Source of the DNA: Sitta carolinensis
Lineage: Eukaryota > Chordata > Aves > Passeriformes > Sittidae
DNA: 64,000 nucleotides
NCBI GenBank assembly: GCA_032173965.1
Contig: CM063290.1
Coordinates: 6,275,501-6,339,500, forward strand
Direction of reading: 5' to 3'
Shown: positions 11,131-22,256 of the stretch, one piece after another
Layout: each line of letters starts with the position of its first letter
Numbering within the stretch: the stretch's first letter is position 1
Translations under genes and position numbers: made by a program
Notes under the pieces: generated by a model
What the model was told of the DNA's origin: nothing
Seen by the model: the letters and a program-made list of their open reading frames with translations, nothing else
Databases searched by the model: none

Positions 11131-14100
11131 GATAGAGAAAGGGCAGGCTGAAAGGAGGAAACATTCCTAAGCCCAAGGAACAGCTTCTCTGGCTGCTTTG
11201 CAGCTTCTTTAACCATTTGTTCACAACCCCAGGATGTGCTTAAAAAACACATGGTCTAAAAGCAAAAGCCCTCCCAATCCAGAAGGAAGGACCAGCAGCC
11301 CTGAACTGTGACTATGGCAGTGTCATGTCATTTTAGGACAATGCATAAGGGAGCTGCACAGATCCCATATGTGGCTCAGGAAAGGTTGTGCTGGGCACCT
11401 CCTCTGGCACACATGCTCCTCTTCCAGCCCTGTCTGCTGTGCCTGACACAGCAGCCTCTGAGCACCACATGTCCCTCACAGGGACCATCAAACAGCAGCA
11501 TTTCTCTTCTCCCTCCAAAACCACCCTTTCCTTTTTGGTCCCAAGGTGAAAGGTTTGTAACATGCAGCCCATCTTCCAAATCCTTAATTATACAATAATC
11601 TGCCTGCAGGCCAAGGTAATGACTGGAGTCCAAGAGCCAGACCACACTAAAAGAAACAAGCTGGTGAAAATTCACCCTGATTCCGGTTCTCATCCATACA
11701 CTGGCCCTATAGCTGTAACATCAATCCCAAAGGATATAGGGATAAACCACTGGCAACAAACCAGAGGTAGGAAGATAAGGCTAATACCCATCACGTTGTA
11801 ATTACCTGGCAGTGTGCAAATACACCTACCTGCCCTAAGAGGAGGGCACAGAGGACACTGTTTTCAAAGAACAAAGGAATCTGAAAAGCTTGCTTGCCTT
11901 CTCAAGATTATTATGTAAAGCAACACTTCATATATGCCTGGCCTACAGCAACGGGAATGGTGTCAGGTTTATCTACGTGAGCATTTCCAGCATGCCTATC
12001 ATGGTGGGTTTGTGATTCATTCTGTCTGAAGAGTCTTATGACAGCTGATATGAGAACCCTTCTTCATCACCAGAGTAAGGCTCTGCATTTCAGCTTTCAG
12101 CTCATTTTCCGTACAAACAGGAGTCCTGAGTCAGTTACAAAATTAATTTCTTCTCTCAGAGCATCCTCCATTGCTGCACTGAGCAATAACCTGTGCTGTT
12201 GCCCAAACAGCAAATAAAAAGTGGACCCACAAGCACCTCATATGACAAGAGACAATTCCTGACTTGTGCTTATCCAGGGGCCAGCCAACACCTACAAAAG
12301 TGTCTTCCCTGTTGCCCCATGTAAATATAACATAAAGTTCAATATAATCTTGGAGATGCAGCTCCCCAGGACTCTGTCAGATGAACTCTGCAGGAACTTG
12401 GGGCTGAAGAGGACATCGAGGATGGGTGTCAGAGGCAAAAATGGGTCAGTTCCTGCTTTATCACTTTGTGATTGCTGGAGAAGTATCAGGAGGTGCAATC
12501 AGAGCTGCAGCTGACACCTTCAGAGCAGCCATAAGTGGCTTCAGCTGCTTGTTCTCACCCTGATGTCCTATTCCTATCCTTCGAGGTCAGAATTCCTCCT
12601 CAGTCCTGAATCTCTGCTAGACTGACAGTTATTTGCCAACAGGCTTTTTTTCAGATTCATTACCTTATCAGGGGGCCAAAGTGGATAAACTCATTTTACA
12701 TTTCTTATGAAGAAATGCAAATAAAATTGTCTCTCTGAGGTTTTTTTCCCCTCTACTTAGTATTTTTTTCAAATGCATTTTTATCAAAGAAATTGTCTTT
12801 CTGCAGATCTAGGAAGGCAATCCTAATTAAAGTAACTTTATTGAGGGACCTGATACCAACACCTGCTTTAAAGACAAAACTCCCTTCTTTTTAAATTCAA
12901 ATATTTTTGTTCTGCTGTAGATGCAAAAACATATCTTTGAATGGCAGATATCTCAGAAATGTGCTTTCATTCCCCTTTTCTCCTTCCCTGATGATCTTAG
13001 GTTTCACATTCACACCCTTTGGGAAAATTGCCTGGGAAACTTTTCTGATGATATGCTGAAGGTCATCTACAGTAAATGTGGTACAAAGTGAACCCAGATC
13101 TCAGGCTTTGCAAATGTTCATTATGTAAATTACAGGAGCTGTGAAGATGGAAATGAGGCGTACAGATGCTGTTATGCACGAAAAAGCAGAGGGGAAACTT
13201 CAGACTTCCCTTCACTACAGAGGCAGTTGCTGTCTGCAGGCACTCTTCCTCCCCGTGTTATTTGCATCATGAAAAGGCTTCAGATTCTCTGTGGCTGAGG
13301 GTTCAGAAATGACTGGCTCTGTGTTCCTCCATATAGGTGAGGGACTGGGATAGATCTTTAAATCCACCACACATCTGGGGAGAATCATGGGCCAAAAGCA
13401 GTTGCAGCCTGGACGGGAGGAAATGGGGAGGGTGCCTGTACAGGGCACTTATGAATTGCCACCCACCACCTGTATTTCTGGGATTAGTCTTGTGGACTGC
13501 CTCAGCCAGGGCTAGTCCTGAGGAGCAATGTATCTGTGTGTGAATTGTGCAGAGATGATCAAGTGGAGGAGATAAGGACTCAGCCCTGGATTTCGCGCAT
13601 CCTTGGGCACATTACTTGGATGCCAGATTTTGAAAGATGTTAAGAGATCAAAGGATGAAGAAAGATAACCAGCTTCATTTTCAGCTCTATTCCTGGGCAT
13701 GTGTTTCCTGAACACTTCAATAGGAAATAAACATTTTTGTGCTTTTTAAAAAATAATTCTAAATGCCTTTGGGTAGGTGGTTTCATCACGAGGAGCAAAC
13801 ATACATTTAAATGGCAGATCCTAAATTACACATTGTTTCAATTTCCTACCAGAGGAGTGTAAATCCCCTTTTCTTTAATTTCTCCCAGGTCTTGTTCAGG
13901 TTTGAGGCACAATCCTCCTCAAAACAATATATTACCATTAAAGACACTCCAAGCCTGATGTCAAGCAGTGATGAGGCTCAGCCAGTAACGGGAGCTACTG
14001 GTGTTCAGCTCTGTTGAAACTCAGCTGCTGCATCTCATGTTCAGTTCCTCAAAACGGAAGACGGCAAAAACTCGAGACCGCTTTTGGTAATTCTGCCCTA

Positions 14101-14417
14101 AAATCTCATGAGGGAAGCTGTGATGCAGATATATTGTTGATGAGGTGGAAGGACAATGCCCAGCCAGGTGCTCTCCTGTCAAGGGACTGGCACTATCCAG
14201 GGCAGATGGAGTGGGAGAGAAGGGCTGAGCCTTCCCCCACCAACCTCACCTCACCATAGATCTGCTGTGACCTGCAGCAAAAAAAAACAAGAAAAGGAGG
14301 AGAGGAGCAGTAAGACAACACTGGAAGGGAAATTCCAACTGCCTGACCTTGGGACAACCTCACCCTGCATGTTAACAGGCAAACAAACAGAGAAAATGAT
14401 GAAATTGCCTCAAAATG
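11131..14417. other. Unique non-coding sequence
   Basis: No gene or transposon recognised. It contains consensus octamer words ATGCAAAT at 12715-12722 and ATTTGCAT at 13260-13267, plus a small CpG-retaining patch at about 14050-14085. Open frames are short and featureless. Confidence 0.65.
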
Positions 14418-14443
14418 AAAAAAAAAAAAAAAAAAAAAAAAAA
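14418..14443. repeat. A-tract (26 bases)
   Basis: About 26 consecutive A residues, followed by CACCAGAAAAAAAAG. No recognisable retrocopy lies upstream. Confidence 0.9.
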
Positions 14444-17400
14444 CACCAGAAAAAAAAGATTTGTTGAGTCATCCAACAGTGTTCGAATCAAGATATTTTC
14501 TTAGCAACTGTGCTAAAAGAGTAAATGTAACACATTCTGGTTTGGCTTTTCCTTCAGCAGCAAGATTTATTTGCATTCACACATGGGGATCTGGTTTACA
14601 ATAAGGTTCTTCAGCCCTTTCCTTTCTTTCATTGTTTCCATGGTGTATGTTGGATAGAAAATCTCCTTTGGTGGAAAAACCCACACCAGACAACCTGGGG
14701 GCAGGCCATGCCTCAGCATGCACGTCTCTGCTTGGAGAGGTTTTTGTCTGAAGGGCCGTTTTGAGAAGCAGGAAGGTTTTGTCCTTGACCCGTGCTGGGG
14801 AGCCTCACTCCCCAAGAGGAGGAACTTGTCCTCCACCAGTCCCAGGTTTCACAATGCACTTAGGACACATCTTGCACTGGCCTTGATTTATGCAGAACTG
14901 TTGGCTAATCTCTTTTATGTAATCACCGATAGCTGCTCCTAAAGGCTAAGTCCCCAAAATGGAAGGAATGAATTAAAGGAGACAGATGTGGTTTGGCCGG
15001 CTCCGTGTTCCGATTACAGCCTCAGAAATGATCTCGTTTGTGCCGATTTAAGCAGGGGTTCAACCACACTGCACACCCACCCCAGCAGGAACATTCAGGC
15101 TTTCTGCTGTGCAGCCCAGTTTCACAGTCTGATCCCACTCACACCAAAGCCACTGGAATCACTCCAGGTTTATTCTGCTGAAATGCGATCAAAGTCTGGC
15201 CAAAAGTCGTCTGAGTTTTTGTTTACCACAGATCCCCTTGCTTGGCACTGCTGCAGGTTTTGGGAGCTAAAGGAATACCATTCCCCCACAGGGCTGGCTG
15301 CCCTTGGTCACCCAGAAACACTCGGGGAAGGCAAAAGCCCTGAAGTTCCTTCTGCACCATCTCCATGTCGAGAATCAACCTGAGCTCAGTGACCCACTTG
15401 GCTCTTGTGGCTGCACATTGCCTGTGTCTGCAGGCACAGTGGGATCTGGAAGGAATGATATTCCCAGCACATCTGTGATGCTCAGACCTGTCCGTCAAAC
15501 AGGCATCAGGGGTGGGCAGGGCGAGAACAAGCCTGGTGAGAGACTCAAAATCCTGGGAGGGAAGATGCAGTGTCTGCTCAGCCAACCCCCTTCCCCGCTT
15601 AGAACTAAAGATTCCTCTTGTTTTGGGGATGGAGCCACAGCCTGGCTTGCACACCCTGGTGGGAGACCCTCCTCAAACCCTCCTCTTTAATTTTTCCCCA
15701 TGGAAAAATATTGCCCAGCTGGGATGCATTCCCTTCCTTCACCAAAGCTGCCCTGCCATGACCGACTTCAAGGGTAGCTGGAGCAGTCCCACAAGCCTTA
15801 GAAAATTATTTCCCAGTTTATGTAAACTGAGCACCAGCTCAGTAAAAACAGGAAAGATTTATGCTTGGCAAACATTTCCAAGGAGCCAATATTTCCCCGT
15901 TACTTACTCGTGGCTTGTGAATACAAACCTCACACAGCTGGTACCTCCACTAATGATCCCATTACAATATGTATTGAGCTGATACTCTGTGATATCTCAC
16001 TGAGGTATTCATCCATGTCAGAAAGGATTTGTCCATAAAAACATCTCCTCTCAAACCATCATAGGATGCTGCATTCATTCCTCCTTCCTCTGTCATCTGA
16101 TGCTGCCTAATCCCACTCACTGACATCAATCACAGGGGGAAAATAAGACAATTAACTGGCAATTAATTAAATTATAAACTGTAAGGAAGAGCAGAATATT
16201 TGTAAACCTCAGTAGCCTTATTAACATGCACATTACCAGCCAGTTGCACAATCCTACGGCTAAGGGTATCTGTGCACATCTGTGACATCACACAGACTTT
16301 AATCAAGGGCTTCACCTCAGAGGGCTGCGTGGAGGGATGAGGAACCTGCCTGGCCAGCCTGGAGCTGGGATAGTACAGGTGCTTTACACCTCCTTTCCTG
16401 CAGAAAGCTGGAATAGGGATCATCAGAGCCTGAGGGGTGCTGCAGCATCCCACCAGCTGTGGCTCCTGTGCCTTCATGACACAAGTGTGTGAGGATGGCA
16501 ATTCTCCCTATTTCCTGCACAAAACAGGCATCTCAGAGGGTGTGGAGGCAGTGGGGAGCTCTGCCAACCCCTGGGCTCTTCGGGTGAGTGTAATGACCTG
16601 CAACACCTCAGAGGTGACAGCCACCCTGCCCAGGGCTCTCTCAGGGATGGAGCAGCACAAAACCATCAGAACTGGTGAGCATCAGCTCCATCCTGGGAGA
16701 GATGCTGGCTTTTCTGCTGCAAGGACACATGTTGGGACAGGGCCTGAAAACACACCAGTGACAGTAACAGTGGATTGTTGTTATAAAACACACATGCAAT
16801 GTGGCTTTGGTTAAAGCTGCTTCCTGGAGGACTAAAGGAAAGTAAGTGGGAAGAAAATAAGGGCAGGTCAGGCACCTTCTGCAAGGCCATAGCAGCTCTT
16901 TCAAGGTGGTGGCAGAGGGTCCATCACTGGGGAACTGGGCTCAAAGCTTAGTGCACCAAGTAACAGGGCCTGACGTCTCAGACAGGAGGAAAAATCCAAT
17001 CCAAGACAAGCCATGAGTGAGAACATGAAGCCACAGCCAGACCCAGATGAGGTACCAGGACTGAAGGCATTGCAGTGCTTATGTTGGCACAGCATCACTG
17101 CCTGGTCCTCAGGTCCCCTGGGAATAACCCTCCCACACCACCCTCAGGGTTCTCTCACTTTGTTCATACTATTTCTATACTGGTTTTGTCTTGGAAAGGT
17201 GACCAAATCAGTCCATCCACCAAACCCTCAACTTCTTCCTAGTCTATTTGTTCCAAAAGAAGTACCACGTGAAGCAGGAGAGTGACCTACTAAAGCAGGG
17301 AAATTAGAGTGTAGAAAATGGATGGAGCTGTAAATCAGGTCTGCCTCCAAGAGCAGGTACAGTCCAACGAGGCCCTGCCATCTGCCCTCTCTCCAAATCA

Positions 17401-18051
17401 GCCACATCCCAAATCTCAGCTGTGTTAACTCTGGTTCCAGTCCAGTGTTATTTCTGTAACACGTGAACTGGGATGACATGCACCAAGCCCGTTCATTTAT
17501 TTGTGGAGTGTGGACTGCTGACTGATGGCCAAGTGCTAATAAAAGCAGTGCTCTCCCTCCTGTGCCATTCCATGCTGGATACTGGCGGCGGGCTGGACCT
17601 CTGGGCACACGGCGCTGACTGGGAGCAGCCGGGGGTCGTCCGTGAGCAGCGCCTTCAGATTTTCATTCTTAATTCTGATGGACCTGCAGTGCCACGTTGT
17701 TTTCTCTCCCAGCTGGGCTCTATTTTTAGCCAGGGGTTCTGTCCTCAGCTTGTGTTCCCTGGTGAGGTTGGTAGCTAGCGCTGCTCTGCTGTCGGAGCGC
17801 CTGTCTCCCTTGTCAAAGCGCGGCTGTGTTGGGGATGCATGAGGCAGTCAGATGTGACAGAAGCTGAGAGGTTTCTTTCACAGCTAGGAAGGGAGAAGAA
17901 GGAGCCAAGCACTTCCATACCCATCCTAGGAGCTCTGGTCCCCTGGGAAGGCTGGAATCCGATGCTGGCTGGCGCTGGGAACACCCACATTCAGATAACC
18001 TGCCTGCAGTGTTCACTGCAGGATAATTGGCTCTAAGGAGGCGTTACAGCA

Positions 18052-18053
<2 letters not shown>
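14444..18053. other. Unique non-coding sequence
   Basis: No gene recognised. The segment at about 14985-15060 keeps several CpGs (GGCCGGCTCCGTGTTCCG, ATCTCGTTTGTGCCG), as does 17580-17640 (GGCGGCGGGC, GGCGCTGACT, GGTCGTCCG). These are too small for CpG islands. Open frames of 120-156 codons around 15.2-16.0 kb have no recognisable domains. Confidence 0.6.
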
Positions 18054-18085
<32 letters not shown>

Positions 18086-18092
18086 AAAGAAA
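18054..18092. repeat. Long A-tract with GAAAA shoulder
   Basis: About 30 A residues (18054-18083) followed by GAAAAGAAAC. It is the third pure A-tract of 26 or more bases in the first 18 kb, again without a recognisable source element upstream. Confidence 0.9.
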
Positions 18093-19216
18093 CAACGTGG
18101 AATATCAGACATTTCAAAAATAACCCAGGGTGAAGCTCCAAGAAGCTGCAATGACCAGGGGCCAGCTCTGGATTCCCTGAGCCCGGCTCATGTCCGGGGT
18201 ATTGCTGACCTCTGCGGAGTCTGCTGGGCTGGCGCTGAGGCCAGTGAGATCAGGACCTGGCCCAAATCGCCTGGCCTCCCGCTGCAGCCCATGCTGTAAC
18301 TAGCCAGGATGTTGACACATTCAACTTGCCACTCGTTTGTGGGACTAATTACACATTCGCATTTGTCTGCGCTCGCTCGGCTCCTAGCAACTGCAGTCAC
18401 AGTCCTAATTAAAATAATAGACTGAGATTGGTAACATTACTGATTTAACAGGAAATTAGAAGAGTTACGTTCACAGAGTTTAGGTAATTGACACCAACAG
18501 TGCTTTCCTTGTAACGGGTGTTCTGTGATTGATTTCGTTCCCCAGTCAGACCTAAAAGCAGCCTGGGAGCACATCCCACCATCAGATTACAGTGCAGGGG
18601 AATTAAATGGCTATTACACCACTGCCTGCTCTAGAGCTGGCAGCTGTGGGCTCGGGCACAGCTTCCAAACCAAACATTAGCCTTAAAATTATAAGCCTAA
18701 TGTAAAACAAAACAAGTTCAGCACAACACGTTCAGTTCTTCTCGCATGAGTGTCCCTGCATGGTGCCCATCTGACCACTCCTGGCTGGGGAGGGGGCTGC
18801 AGGCAGCACAGGAGCAGCTCCTTCATCCTGGGATGCCTCAAATACCAAGGCCCCAGAGGTACCACAGGTTCCCACAGACAAACAGAAAGGCTCCAAGCAC
18901 ACCAGTGGAATATTCTGGGCACACAGTGGTGGAGCCCAGAGCGGGTGGCGATGGGGAATGTTCAAGGTGTGTGAGATTTCACGGCCACGTTGAAGGGAGA
19001 AGGGTTCCCTGTGCTAAACCCATCCTGCAGCTCACTCCATATGAAGTTCTGTGTATGGACAATATTGCCAGGCAGCAACATTCTCTCATCCTCTTTCTCT
19101 CAGAAAGAGAATTGGATTTCTGGAGATGGCCTGCTCATTTTCACAGTGGTGTAAGTCCAGCTGGGTCCATATGAGCCTCAGAAAGATGTTTTTCTGTTAA
19201 GAAAACTTCTGACTCC
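18093..19216. other. Unique non-coding sequence with a candidate conserved block
   Basis: No gene recognised. 18175-18390 is CpG-retaining, and 18395-18560 is an AT-rich non-repetitive block (CTAATTAAAATAATAGACTG, TTGGTAACATTACTGATTTA) with the look of a conserved regulatory element. No alignment is available to test this. Confidence 0.5.
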
Positions 19217-19280
19217 ACAGTCTTAGAAAGGTCTGAGTTGGAAGGGACCTTAAAGATCATCTAGTTCCAATCCCCCAACC
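19217..19280 (-). mobile_element. Short CR1 LINE 3' remnant (antisense)
   Basis: The words GAGTTGGAAGGGACCTTAAA and GATCATCTAGTTCCAATCCCCC match, in reverse orientation, the conserved 3' end of avian CR1. Only about 65 bases are recognisable and the copy is heavily truncated. Confidence 0.85.
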
Positions 19281-20929
19281 TTGGGTGGTTCATATACGTT
19301 ATTCATGAAATAAATCCTGGAATTTTCCACAAAAAGGCTGTTATGACTGAGAGTTTGCCTCAAAAATGAGGTGTTGTCCCCTCTCTCCCCACAGCCTGGG
19401 CCCACAAGGGCAGGTGGGTTTCTACCCTGATCTGACATCTCCTTCAATTCCCTCCAGTTACAAGGCTGAGTTGTCCTGCAAGTTCCCTATGCTGTGTTAT
19501 GCTGGGTAGTTTCTGAAGGTCGGACCTGAAAAATGAGGAGAGTGAGAATCTCAGGGAGATTCCAGGGGTGAGGAGAGGGGTGTCCAAAGGGCTTTACACA
19601 ATGTCACAACTGTGACGAGGTGTCACACTTTATTAGCTACACTCCCATGGCAGGGCACCTACAATGCTTTTTGTGGGACTCAGAACCTCTCACTGAGTTC
19701 GACCAGTGACTTCCCAACACTGATTATCCAGCTTTTGTATACCAAGAAATATAATTTCTATCTGTGCATCTCCAGTCATCTCCACTGTCTTTGGACACAC
19801 GTGTAAGTCTGCTTTTGAAGAAATGCACTGCCTGTAAATTATTATGAAAACTGTGTATGAAACGTCAAAATTGCACCAAGTTGCAAGAATATTAGTTAAT
19901 AGTTATCTGCTCCTTTGGACTTTTTTCTATTTGCAGACTTGGAAATGTGTTGAGAAGAACAAAGTACATGTGGTCTGGACTTTCTTATCTGATATTAATC
20001 CCAGTACAACAGGGCTATAAAATGTTTTCATGAACATATATGTCTTCTGCAGAGAGCTTCATGGGATAATACTGCTGGGAGAGATGCAATGTAGGAAATA
20101 CCCATCCACGGTTTATAAATCCTATCCATCTCAGCATGTCTCGGGGAGTATTATCAGGGCCCTGGAGAGCTACTGCAAATGCTACTCTTGCAGCTTGCAT
20201 GGATAATTGTTTATAAAAGTCTTCCTTCCCTTCTGCTGTGCCTGGGAACGATTATATCCAGAAGGCATTTGTTGTGTCCGTCTTGTTTGGCTCCGGCAGC
20301 TCCCAGGAGTATCACACACGGGATGCTCCAGTAAAGCCCTTACCTTCCTGTTGGGCATGAACAAGAGGATTCATGTCTATGCTGCAGACTTTTTTCCCTG
20401 TGCTTTATCCAGCTTTCAGAAGGTAAATGACAGTCCAGGCTTTAATCACCCTGTGTGTGCACTGAAATGCACTGGGGCATTTGCTTCTGCAGTGTTTCTG
20501 TATCCTAGAGATTAAACCTCTCTGCTATTAGCAGATACTTGACCCCATAAATAAAACTAAGTGCCATCATCTTCTCCCTCATTTTTCACTGCACCAGTGG
20601 AGCAAATTGCTCCTGGGGCAGGTGATTCCCACCACCACAAGGGCAGCACCCTGTGTCCAATCCCGCTCTCCTGGAGTCTGTGGGGAAGCTCCGGGTGATC
20701 CCAGTGGCCCAAGGAATTCATATTCTGTGGGTTTGGGCTGGGAGAAGCCTCAGCTCCAGACACCGAGACCCAGCCGTGCCTGACGGAGCCAGGACACGCA
20801 GCACCCCGGCCGCCTCACACTGCCATAAATCGTAATCCTCGAGGCACAGCCAAGTTGGAAACACATGAGAAAGCTTAAAGTGCCTTGTTTGAACACTGAA
20901 AAAGCAGGTGGTAGGCTCTGTTTGATCCC
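19281..20929. other. Unique non-coding sequence
   Basis: No gene recognised. A stretch at about 20240-20325 keeps several CpGs. The sequence becomes steadily GC-richer from about 20.6 kb, approaching the CpG island. Confidence 0.6.
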
Positions 20930-21255
20930 CAGTGAGAGCCGGGGCCGGCACAGGGCTGCCGGCCAGGAGAGCGGCAGCAAGGCAGGCCCGTGTGCAGGAC
21001 GTGTGAGGGTGACACACCAGCGGGACGAGGGACGGACAGTGCCCGTGTCACTGTGCCCGGGGTGGAGCAGCGCGGGATTCACCTGCCGCCGTGAGAGAAA
21101 CCGCCGCTGGCTGCAGCCGGGCGAACGCGGCAGAGGAAGCCGTGGGGAGGCCATCCCGACGGGCCCCGGCCTCCCCCGCGGGGCCGCCTGTGCCGAGAGC
21201 CTCCGCGGGTGACACCAGCCACGGGGCGCGGCTTGTCACCCACGGCAGGCACTAA

Positions 21256-21392
21256 GGAGCAGGGATAGGAATGGGACAAGGATGTGGACAGGGATGGGGA
21301 CAAGAACTGGGAAGAGGATGGCAACGGGTGAAGAGGCAGGAATGAGGCCGGAGACGGGTCAAGGACCATGGACTGGGCATGGGATGAGGCTG
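21256..21392. repeat. Degenerate purine-rich GGGACA/GGGATG repeat
   Basis: A run of imperfect 6-8-base words (GGGATAGGAATGGGACAAGG, GACAGGGATGGGGACAAG, and so on) on the left side of the CpG island. It looks like an eroded minisatellite or low-complexity purine tract. Confidence 0.6.
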
Positions 21393-21458
21393 TGGATGGG
21401 GCTCCCCATGCCCTGCAGACGCCAGAGCAGTGGACGGGGCTCCCCATGCCCTGCAGAC
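21393..21458. repeat. 38-bp tandem duplication
   Basis: The sequence beginning TGGATGGGGCTCCCCATGCC at 21393 recurs at 21431 (TGGACGGGGCTCCCCATGCC) with one visible change in about 28 bases. It is a recent local duplication at the edge of the island core. Confidence 0.85.
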
Positions 21459-21483
21459 ACCGGTGTTCTGCTCAAGACCCGAC

Positions 21484-21513
21484 CCCGTCCCGTCCCGTCC
21501 CGTCCCGTCCCGC
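21484..21513. repeat. (CCCGT)n pentanucleotide microsatellite
   Basis: Five CCCGT units from 21484 to 21508, then CCCGC. Lying inside the CpG island, every unit adds a CpG. Tracts of this kind in promoters can vary in length between individuals. Confidence 0.9.
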
Positions 21514-21547
21514 GCGGGCCCCGAACCCGCGGCCCCGGGACGCTGCC

Positions 21548-21562
21548 GCCGCCATTTCGCGG
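21548..21562 (-). promoter_or_regulatory. YY1-type site (GCCGCCAT) with overlapping E2F-like word
   Basis: GCCGCCAT (21548-21555) is the reverse complement of ATGGCGGC, the YY1 core often found just downstream of vertebrate transcription starts. It is followed by TTTCGCGG, close to an E2F site. Oriented toward the minus strand. Motif match only. Confidence 0.4.
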
Positions 21563-21665
21563 CGCCGCCGGGCGCGGCCCCACCTGCCTCCCGCCCCTCC
21601 CCCGCCCGCCGCCGCGGCCCGCGCGCCCATTTCCGCCTGGCCGGGCGCCGCGCGCGCGCGGCCTC

Positions 21666-21675
21666 CCCGCCCCCT
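21666..21675 (-). promoter_or_regulatory. GC box (Sp/KLF-type) on the minus strand
   Basis: CCCCGCCCCC on the plus strand reads GGGGGCGGGG on the minus strand, a perfect GC box about 45 bases left of the CRE. Confidence 0.5.
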
Positions 21676-21717
21676 CCCCCCGGCGCTCAGTCATTCACGG
21701 GCACGGGCAATAACGCG

Positions 21718-21731
21718 CTGTGACGTCACAG
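21718..21731. promoter_or_regulatory. Palindromic cAMP response element (CRE)
   Basis: Contains the full consensus TGACGTCA (21721-21728) inside a 14-base perfect palindrome CTGTGACGTCACAG. A full CRE within a CpG island is characteristic of CREB/ATF-bound promoters. It sits between oppositely oriented GC boxes and YY1-type sites. Confidence 0.65.
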
Positions 21732-21773
21732 GCGGCGCGCGGGCACCGCGCGGGGCTGCCGCGCGCGGGGGAG

Positions 21774-21784
21774 GGGGCGGGGCC
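21774..21784 (+). promoter_or_regulatory. GC box (Sp/KLF-type) on the plus strand
   Basis: GGGGCGGGGCC, a canonical GC box about 45 bases right of the CRE, preceded by further G runs (GGGGGAGGGGG). Confidence 0.5.
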
Positions 21785-21802
21785 GCGCCCCTTGGGGGGT
21801 CC

Positions 21803-22013
21803 GGGGGAGACCCCGCGGGAAGGGCTGAGGGGAGACTCCCGCGTGGGGGGAAGGGCTGGCGGGAGATGGCGGCCAAGGCGGTGCCCGGGGGAGACCCCTG
21901 AGGGGGAAGGGCTGAGCGCAGACCCCCGAGGCGAAGGCCGCTGAGCGGAGACCCCGGGGGGAAGCGCTGAGGAGGGGCCGCTGAAGGGAAACCCCTGAGA
22001 GGGGCGGCTGAGG
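21803..22013. repeat. Degenerate GC-rich tandem repeat (about 28-30 bp unit)
   Basis: Roughly seven imperfect units can be lined up on the pattern GGGGAGACCCC...GGGAAGGGCTGAG (for example from 21803, 21830, 21888, 21918 and 21946). One unit contains ATGGCGGC (21866-21873), a plus-oriented YY1-type core that also starts an 11-codon open frame. The array keeps proline/serine-rich frames open on the minus strand, which explains the long open frames there. Confidence 0.7.
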
Positions 22014-22134
22014 GTCGCGCTCTCATCCATGGGGGTCCATACCCTCCTCTCATGTGGCCTGCTCTTAGCCTCTTGTCACAGCCTCCCTCCACCCCTCCAT
22101 TTAAACACCTCTTCTCCCTCCATCCTTCCCGCAG

Positions 22135-22256
22135 AATGCGCCAGAAACGGAGGCAGGAGGCTGCTGGCAGAGGAGCGGGTGGTGGGGCCGTTTCGGCCAT
22201 AGCGCCTCGCACAGCCACCCTGGGTCAGCCACGATCCCAGCGACCCCAATGACGCC
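22135..22256 (+). other. Possible exon downstream of the CpG island
   Basis: A long pyrimidine tract (CACCTCTTCTCCCTCC, CATCCTTCCCGCAG) ends in AG at 22134, a strong acceptor-like site. A GTGAGA donor-like site begins at 22257, though the exon side (GCC) is weak. The 122-base interval contains an ATG (22136) and a 38-codon frame closing at 22252, with no recognisable protein. If real, it would be an early non-coding or short-ORF exon of a plus-strand transcript starting in the CpG island. No good first-exon donor is evident between 21.73 and 22.1 kb, which weakens the case. Confidence 0.25.

Noticed and set aside
21781..21805. CTCF site around GCGCCCCTTGGGGGG
   Set aside because: At least two mismatches to the core in a GC-rich setting where such partial matches are common.
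21691..22218. 175-codon minus-strand open frame in the CpG island
   Set aside because: GC-rich DNA has few stop codons, and the tandem repeat keeps a proline/serine-rich frame open. No known protein is visible.
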